9,652 bases of DNA from Hyphomicrobiaceae bacterium (GTDB taxonomy: Bacteria; Pseudomonadota; Alphaproteobacteria; Rhizobiales; JAKIUO01): contig JAKIUO010000113.1 in the NCBI GenBank assembly GCA_021647535.1, forward strand, positions 1-9,652. The letters run 5' to 3'. Shown piece after piece: positions 6,039 to 9,652 of the stretch; the stretch's first letter is position 1; each line of letters starts with the position of its first letter. The notes under the pieces were generated by a model. That model had not been told where the DNA came from. It searched no databases and was given only the letters and a program-made list of their open reading frames with translations. Position numbers and translations under genes: made by a program.

Positions 6039-6184
6039 TCGGAAAACCGCACACCACTTTTCCGGCAGCGCTCTTTGAGCAGCGCGCTGCTTATTCGGAA
6101 AACCGCACACCACTTTTCCGGCAGCGCTCTTTGAGCAGCGCGCTGCTTATTCGGAAAACCGCGCACCACTTTTCCGGCAGCGCT
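6039..6184. repeat. 56-bp tandem repeat, two identical units plus 34 bases of a third
   Basis: Units at 6039-6094 and 6095-6150 are identical. A third, partial unit (6151-6184) has one A-to-G change. Each full unit holds a hairpin CGGAAAA-N11-TTTTCCG and a perfect 14-bp palindrome AGCAGCGCGCTGCT. The partial unit lies inside zur and encodes its last ten residues, and the stop codon falls at the edge of the second unit. Identical copies imply recent duplication. Confidence 0.92.
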
Positions 6185-6560
6185 GGCAAATCCCAAGCAT
6201 TTCAATGCTGATCTTGTGAAGGTGAAAACCTTGCCGGCGCGCCTGCTCATGCAAAGGCTGCTCAAGACTGTGAACCGCCATCTCGGTGGTGGTGCCGCAC
6301 TGCTCGCAAATCATGAAAGCCGCTGCTTCCTTATGAGGGGCGCTGGAGCAAGCCACGAAGGCATTGAGGCTTTCAATACGATGGGCCAGCCCCTTTTCCA
6401 GCAAGCCCTCAAGCGCACGATAAATCGTCAATGGAGCCTTCAGTCCTGCCTTTTGCACCACTTGCAGATCAAGGATTTTATAGGCGGTCAAAGGAGCCTT
6501 GGCCTTTTGCAGCGCCACAAAAACAATGTTCTGGTTTTTAGTCAATTGAGGGTTGTTCAT
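6147..6560 (-). CDS. zur: Zinc uptake regulator, Fur family
   Basis: A 137-residue Fur-family repressor that senses zinc and blocks zinc-uptake genes. The N-terminal winged-helix region (~1-65) includes LTAYKILDLQ and KAPLTIYRALEGLLEKGLAHRIE. The C-terminal domain has Zur-like metal residues: C71 and H76 (FVACSSAPH), a structural pair C85-x2-C88, and a second pair C125-x2-C128. H97 and H114 may complete the regulatory site. The start ATG overlaps the znuB stop by 4 bp (ATGA), so it is the third gene of znuC-znuB-zur and should be autoregulated by the Zur box at 8460-8478. Oddly, the codons from C128 to the stop lie in a partial 56-bp repeat unit. The tail after C128 (RKSGARFSE) is therefore repeat-derived, or the repeat arose from this gene end. 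Confidence 0.9.
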   Translation of the reverse strand: MNNPQLTKNQNIVFVALQKAKAPLTAYKILDLQVVQKAGLKAPLTIYRALEGLLEKGLAHRIESLNAFVACSSAPHKEAAAFMICEQCGTTTEMAVHSLEQPLHEQARRQGFHLHKISIEMLGICQRCRKSGARFSE

Positions 6561-7369
6561 GCGTTTCGGGTGCTCCGTGAACGCACGATGCCAACCAGCT
6601 GGCCAAGCAGAAAAAACAACAGGGCCGCCACTACAATCGATGGCCCCGACGGCGTATCGCTTTGCATTGAGCCCATAAGACCGACAATGACCGCCCCGAC
6701 ACCGACCAACATGGCATAGGCTGCCATTTGCTCCGGTGTTTTTGAAAAAATCCGCGCTGTTGCCGCAGGAATAATCAGCAGTGCGGTGATCAGCAATATG
6801 CCGACAATCTTCATGGCGATGGCAATCCCCAACGCCACCAGCAGCATATAAACAAGATTGGCACGCTGCGGATTGAGCCCTTCGCTCAAAGCCAGTTCCG
6901 CACTGACCGTCTGGGCCAGCAGCGGCCGCCAGATCAGCGCCAGCAACGCCAGAATAAGCAGCCCGCCGCCATAAATCACCCCAATATCAAAGCGCGACAC
7001 GGCCAGAATATCGCCAAACAGATAAGACATCAGATCGACCCGCAATCCCGGCAAAAAGGCAATCACCACCAAGCCCAGCGCCAGCGCCGAATGGGACAAG
7101 ATACCCAGGGCCGTATCACTCGTCAGCCTGTCATCGCGCTGCAAAACCAAAAGCGCAACAGAAACCAGCGCCGCCACGACAAAAACCGACAGCACAATAT
7201 TGATTTGCAACAACAAACCCAGCGCCACGCCCAAAAGCGCTGAATGGGACAGGGTATCACCGAAATAAGCCATGCGCCGCCACACCATAAAGCAGCCCAG
7301 CGGGGCCGCAATCAGCGCCACCCCGATGCCCGCCACCATGGCCCGCACAAAAAAGTCATCCAATATCAT
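6557..7369 (-). CDS. znuB: Zinc ABC transporter, membrane permease
   Basis: A 270-residue, highly hydrophobic protein with about eight or nine predicted membrane helices, for example near residues 12-32, 56-76, 88-106, 130-150 and 243-262. Family landmarks are RRMAYFGDTLSHSALLGVALG (40s region) and KIVGILLITALLIIPAATAR before the last helices. ZnuB forms the inner-membrane channel of the high-affinity zinc importer with ZnuC (ATPase) and ZnuA (periplasmic binder). The ATG start fits the family; a weak ribosome site (AGACGGA) precedes it. The stop overlaps the zur start. Upstream, 228 bp with a palindromic repeat separates it from znuC, longer than usual for these operon partners. Mn or Fe permeases of the same family are possible alternatives, but zur and the Zur box argue for zinc. 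Confidence 0.93.
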   Translation of the reverse strand: MILDDFFVRAMVAGIGVALIAAPLGCFMVWRRMAYFGDTLSHSALLGVALGLLLQINIVLSVFVVAALVSVALLVLQRDDRLTSDTALGILSHSALALGLVVIAFLPGLRVDLMSYLFGDILAVSRFDIGVIYGGGLLILALLALIWRPLLAQTVSAELALSEGLNPQRANLVYMLLVALGIAIAMKIVGILLITALLIIPAATARIFSKTPEQMAAYAMLVGVGAVIVGLMGSMQSDTPSGPSIVVAALLFFLLGQLVGIVRSRSTRNA

Positions 7370-7445
7370 CGTCCGTCTTTCTGTCTGTTTACCACTGCTC
7401 TTGCTGCGTGCCGCCCATAGGTGCCAAGTTTAGTGTCTGCCTCGC

Positions 7446-7542
7446 TTCGCGAACGGGCTATCGCCCATACCCATTCGGGGAAAGTATTCCCCGAACCCCT
7501 TCATTTTTGAATTTTAAAAGGGGTCGATTGGGAGGTCCCAAT
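7446..7542. repeat. Palindromic element (copy C, diverged) between znuC and znuB
   Basis: Three perfect inverted repeats lie in a row: GGGC-TATC-GCCC (7455-7466), TTCGGGGAA-AGTA-TTCCCCGAA (7474-7495) and ATTGGGA-GG-TCCCAAT (7527-7542), preceded by TTCGCGAA (7446-7453). Read on the - strand, the order is a short palindrome, CCCCTTTT, an AT-rich stretch, GGGGTTCGGGGA, loop, TCCCCGAA. This resembles copies A and B in layout but only loosely in sequence. It fills most of the 228-bp gap inside the operon and could weaken read-through or protect part of the mRNA. Confidence 0.6.
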
Positions 7543-7597
7543 ATTAAAGAACGCGGCTGACCCCGCCCACGCAGCACATTTGACAAAAACACACTCT

Positions 7598-8416
7598 CTA
7601 CGTCTCTTCTGGCGGACATTCGCAGGTCTCCCCCGCTCCGCTGATAGAACCGTCATCATGATGGTGATGGTCGTGATCATGGTGATAGAGCGCCAGCGTA
7701 TCGGCGGCCCGCGCTCCAAAAAGCTGGCGATATTCCGGTGTATTGGCGACACGTCCCGGAGTGCCCGAGCAACAGACATGACCGTTCAGGCAGATCACCG
7801 TATCGGTTGCCGCCATGACGATATGCAGGTCGTGGGAAATCAGCAATATGCCGCACTCAAGCTCGTCTCGTAGCGCCGCGATTAATTCATAAAGGGCAAT
7901 CTCACCGGCATAATCAACGCCCTGCACCGGCTCATCCAGCACCAGAAGTTGCGGCCTGGCAAGAAGCGCACGGGCCAGCAAAACACGCTGAAACTCGCCG
8001 CCGGAAAGTTTTTGAACGGGCCGGTCAATACAGCTTGATGCACCGGTCCGGGCCAAGGCCCTGGTGACCTGCTGGTCAGTATATGAGGCGGTCAAAACCA
8101 TCAGCCGTTTGACGGTCAGCGGTAGGCTGGGGTCAATGACAAGGCTTTGCGGCACATAACCCACTTTCAATTGCGGACGCAAAATGACCTGCCCCTCATC
8201 AGGGTGCAGCAGGTCCAGAATAAGTTTTGCCGTGGTTGACTTGCCCGAGCCATTGGGGCCGATCAGCGTGACGATCTCGCCCTGGTGCACTTTCAGGTCC
8301 ACATTGCGCACCAGCCAGCGGCCCTCGCGCTGCACACCGATATTGCGGGCCTCGACAAGCACGTGCTCTTTGGCGCTGTCCTTTTGCCAAGAGGGTTTTG
8401 CAACAGTATCAGCCAA
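7598..8416 (-). CDS. znuC: Zinc ABC transporter, ATP-binding protein
   Basis: With the start chosen at 8416 it has 272 residues. Motifs in order: Walker A GPNGSGKST (~53-61), signature LSGGE (~137-141), Walker B with LLVLDEPVQGVD (~157-168) and H-loop SHD (~194-196). The C-terminus carries a histidine-rich stretch, HHDHDHHHHDD (~245-255), then CEC, a plausible zinc-binding tail. It powers ZnuB in the inner membrane. The frame stays open to an ATG at 8491, but that start would place the Zur box inside the coding region. A TTG at 8416 has GGGAGAGG about six bases upstream and begins near the family's usual N-terminus, so I prefer it. It is the first gene of the leftward operon, divergent from znuA. 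Confidence 0.92.
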   Translation of the reverse strand: MADTVAKPSWQKDSAKEHVLVEARNIGVQREGRWLVRNVDLKVHQGEIVTLIGPNGSGKSTTAKLILDLLHPDEGQVILRPQLKVGYVPQSLVIDPSLPLTVKRLMVLTASYTDQQVTRALARTGASSCIDRPVQKLSGGEFQRVLLARALLARPQLLVLDEPVQGVDYAGEIALYELIAALRDELECGILLISHDLHIVMAATDTVICLNGHVCCSGTPGRVANTPEYRQLFGARAADTLALYHHDHDHHHHDDGSISGAGETCECPPEET

Positions 8417-8459
8417 ATTCCGCCTCTCCCTTGCGCTCCTAAAAATCCCTGTTATATGT

Positions 8460-8478
8460 AATGTTATATCATAACATT
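8460..8478. promoter_or_regulatory. Zur operator in the znuA-znuC divergent promoter region
   Basis: AATGTTATATCATAACATT is a perfect palindrome with 8-bp arms and a 3-base centre. It closely resembles the known proteobacterial Zur consensus (ATGTTATA...TATAACAT). It lies 25 bp before the chosen znuA start and 43 bp before the chosen znuC start. A single site can thus repress both transcription units, and zur itself as the last gene of the leftward one. Confidence 0.9.
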
Positions 8479-8503
8479 TATGATCGTCCATCAGGAAAAC
8501 GAT

Positions 8504-9448
8504 ATGATCAGACCACCAGGCAAAATAAAATTCGCACTCCTCGCACGGCTTGGAGCCATGGCATTCCTCGCTTTCATGGCTTCTCTGGCCTCCCCAACAT
8601 CAGCTTCCAGTGCTAAAAAACTCAATGTGGTGGTCAGTATCCGCCCCCTTCATTCGCTGGTTGCCGGGGTCATGAAAGGCGCTGGCCAGCCGCAATTACT
8701 TGTTGATGGCGGCACGCCGCACAATTTCAGCCTCAAACCCTCTAATGCCAGAGCCCTGCAGCGGGCTGATATTGTTTTTTGGGTTGGACCCTCGCTGGAG
8801 CAGTTTCTGGTTTCGCCGCTCAAAACACTGGCGAGAAAAGCGCAAACTATCTCCTTTGAAAAGAACCGTTATCTGAGCTTGCACACGGTCCGTTCGAGCC
8901 ATCAAAACCAGTCCCACGGTCACAGCTCCCAGACCATAGATCCGCATATCTGGCTTGATCCGTTGAACGCCCGGGAAATGATCAAGCAGATTGCCAAAAC
9001 ACTGGGTAAAGCTGATCCGGCCCGCAAGGATATCTATGAATTAAACAGCCGGGCAATGATCAAACGGCTGGAGGCGCTCACACCACAAATTCAAGAAAAA
9101 CTGACCCCCGTACGAGGAACCCTTTATGTCACCTTGCACGATGCCTTTTTATATTTTGAAAAGCGCTTCAGACTGAGCTATGCGGGCTCGATCGCCCTCA
9201 CGCCCGATCACCCGCCAGGAGCACGGCACCTTCGCGAATTACGCCAACGCATCAAGAACCAAAAAATAAGCTGTGTTTTTTCAGAGCCGCAAGCGCGCTC
9301 GAAACTCGTCAAACTGCTGATTGAGGGCAGCAATGCCAAAACGGCCTCGCTTGACGCCCTTGGCAACAATCAAAAAAAAGGCCCGGAGCTTTATTTCACA
9401 CTGCTGCAAAATAATGCCCGAGCCTTCTTGTCCTGCCTGCGCCCATAA
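8504..9448 (+). CDS. znuA: Zinc ABC transporter, periplasmic binding protein
   Basis: A 314-residue cluster A-I solute-binding protein with a signal sequence (~1-36, ending near SPTSASSA). Expected zinc ligands are H73 (GGTPHNFSLKPS), H148 (DPHIWLDP) and H212 (TLHDAFLYFEKRF), with E261 (FSEPQ) or D284 (SLDALG) nearby. A short His-containing loop (SSHQNQSHGHSS, ~131-142) stands where ZnuA has its charged, histidine-rich loop. C257 and C311 match the disulfide pair known in E. coli ZnuA. The protein captures zinc in the periplasm and delivers it to ZnuBC. The start at 8504 has AGGAAAA seven bases upstream; the in-frame ATG at 8480 abuts the Zur box, has no ribosome site and is rejected. The histidine set and Zur box favour zinc over manganese. 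Confidence 0.92.
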   Translation: MIRPPGKIKFALLARLGAMAFLAFMASLASPTSASSAKKLNVVVSIRPLHSLVAGVMKGAGQPQLLVDGGTPHNFSLKPSNARALQRADIVFWVGPSLEQFLVSPLKTLARKAQTISFEKNRYLSLHTVRSSHQNQSHGHSSQTIDPHIWLDPLNAREMIKQIAKTLGKADPARKDIYELNSRAMIKRLEALTPQIQEKLTPVRGTLYVTLHDAFLYFEKRFRLSYAGSIALTPDHPPGARHLRELRQRIKNQKISCVFSEPQARSKLVKLLIEGSNAKTASLDALGNNQKKGPELYFTLLQNNARAFLSCLRP

Positions 9449-9461
9449 GGCGAAGATGACT

Positions 9462-9493
9462 TTTAGAGGGCAACAGAAAGGAGCCGCTCTAAA
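9462..9493. terminator. Possible bidirectional hairpin between znuA and the gene fragment
   Basis: TTTAGAG (9462-9468) and CTCTAAA (9487-9493) can pair across an 18-base loop, in the short space between the znuA stop and the stop of the convergent fragment. There is no clear U-tract in either direction, so this is a weak call. Confidence 0.25.
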
Positions 9494-9503
9494 TATCAAT
9501 GTC

Positions 9504-9652
9504 TTATCCAGCTGGTGTGCATTCTGAATTGCAGGGAACCGGATCCGATTTGATGATCTTGCCACCAATAAGCTTGACGATCTGCTTTGTACACTTGCCG
9601 CCAGCATTGAGTATTTTTATCAATGTCTGGCCATCCTTACCCGCTTTGGCAC
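9504..9652 (-). CDS. C-terminal fragment of an unrecognised gene (5' end outside window)
   Basis: On the - strand a frame is open from the window edge to a TAA (complement of 9504-9506), giving 48 residues. It reads AKAGKDGQTLIKILNAGGKC..., then KQIVKLIGGKIIKSDPVPC and ends NSECTPAG. The composition is protein-like, Lys/Gly/Ile-rich with three cysteines, and there is no competing frame of similar quality. It converges on znuA. I do not recognise the family. A secreted small protein is possible from the cysteines but is not shown. Confidence 0.45.
   Translation of the reverse strand, partial: AKAGKDGQTLIKILNAGGKCTKQIVKLIGGKIIKSDPVPCNSECTPAG

Larger units (their letters stand above)
5686..6146. 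other. Repeat-rich, gene-free spacer between zur and the M15 peptidase gene
   Basis: About 460 bases with no convincing gene. The left part (5686-5828) should hold the peptidase promoter. It shows a direct repeat TTGTCGCA (5719-5726 and 5765-5772) and an inverted repeat CAGAAAA...TTTTCTG around 5778-5815. The rest is filled by a fragment of the 56-bp unit, palindromic element copy B, and the 56-bp tandem repeat. Apparent frames here are translations of repeats. Confidence 0.65.

Noticed and set aside
6039..6184. CRISPR array
   Set aside because: The units are directly adjacent with no unique spacers, and no cas gene is near.
5753..6265. Several overlapping small frames on both strands (about 63-92 codons)
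   Set aside because: They are translations of element copy B and the 56-bp repeat, with recurring peptides such as FPNKQRAAQRALPEKWC. They lack ribosome sites and family resemblance.
8417..8491. N-terminal extension of znuC to ATG 8491
   Set aside because: The extension would encode the Zur operator and overlap the znuA leader; the extra residues have no counterpart in the family.
8480..8503. Earlier ATG for znuA
   Set aside because: It abuts the Zur palindrome and has no ribosome site, whereas the ATG at 8504 has AGGAAAA at proper spacing and starts right before the signal sequence.

Overview
The window looks like the chromosome of a Gram-negative, sulfur-metabolising bacterium, most likely an alphaproteobacterium. 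The pointers are the divergent znuA / znuCB-zur layout, the short secreted M15-type peptidase, and general protein style. The taxonomic placement is inference from gene content; no rRNA or other marker is present. No tRNA, rRNA, CRISPR array, transposase or phage gene was seen.

Left part (1-2897, + strand): the 3' half of a QmoB-type gene (HdrA-like flavin/Fe-S core plus MvhD-like tail) is followed at once by an HdrC-like and an HdrB-like gene, then a strong intrinsic terminator. This is the QmoB-HdrC-HdrB arrangement, an electron-transfer module expected to serve APS reductase. The separate HdrC and HdrB stand where other organisms have the membrane subunit QmoC. An AT-rich spacer (2898-3196) leads to a small unrecognised gene (3197-3607).

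Middle part (3608-5685): a palindrome-rich spacer is followed by rluB (23S rRNA pseudouridine synthase, - strand), which is divergent from tadA (tRNA adenosine deaminase, + strand). The spacer between them holds a large palindromic element with perfect 20-bp outer arms. tadA converges on a small secreted M15-like peptidase gene, and the two stop codons overlap.

Right part (5686-9448): a zinc-uptake locus. znuA reads rightward; znuC, znuB and zur read leftward; one near-perfect Zur palindrome lies between znuA and znuC. When zinc is plentiful, Zur should shut down the importer and its own gene together. znuB and zur overlap by 4 bp, but znuC and znuB are separated by 228 bp holding a palindromic repeat. 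The 3' end of zur lies inside a 56-bp tandem repeat that supplies its last ten codons. A C-terminal gene fragment on the - strand closes the window.

The most unusual material is non-coding: a dispersed family of structured repeats (4677-4806, 5885-5980 and, more loosely, 7446-7542) and the 56-bp tandem repeat fused to zur.
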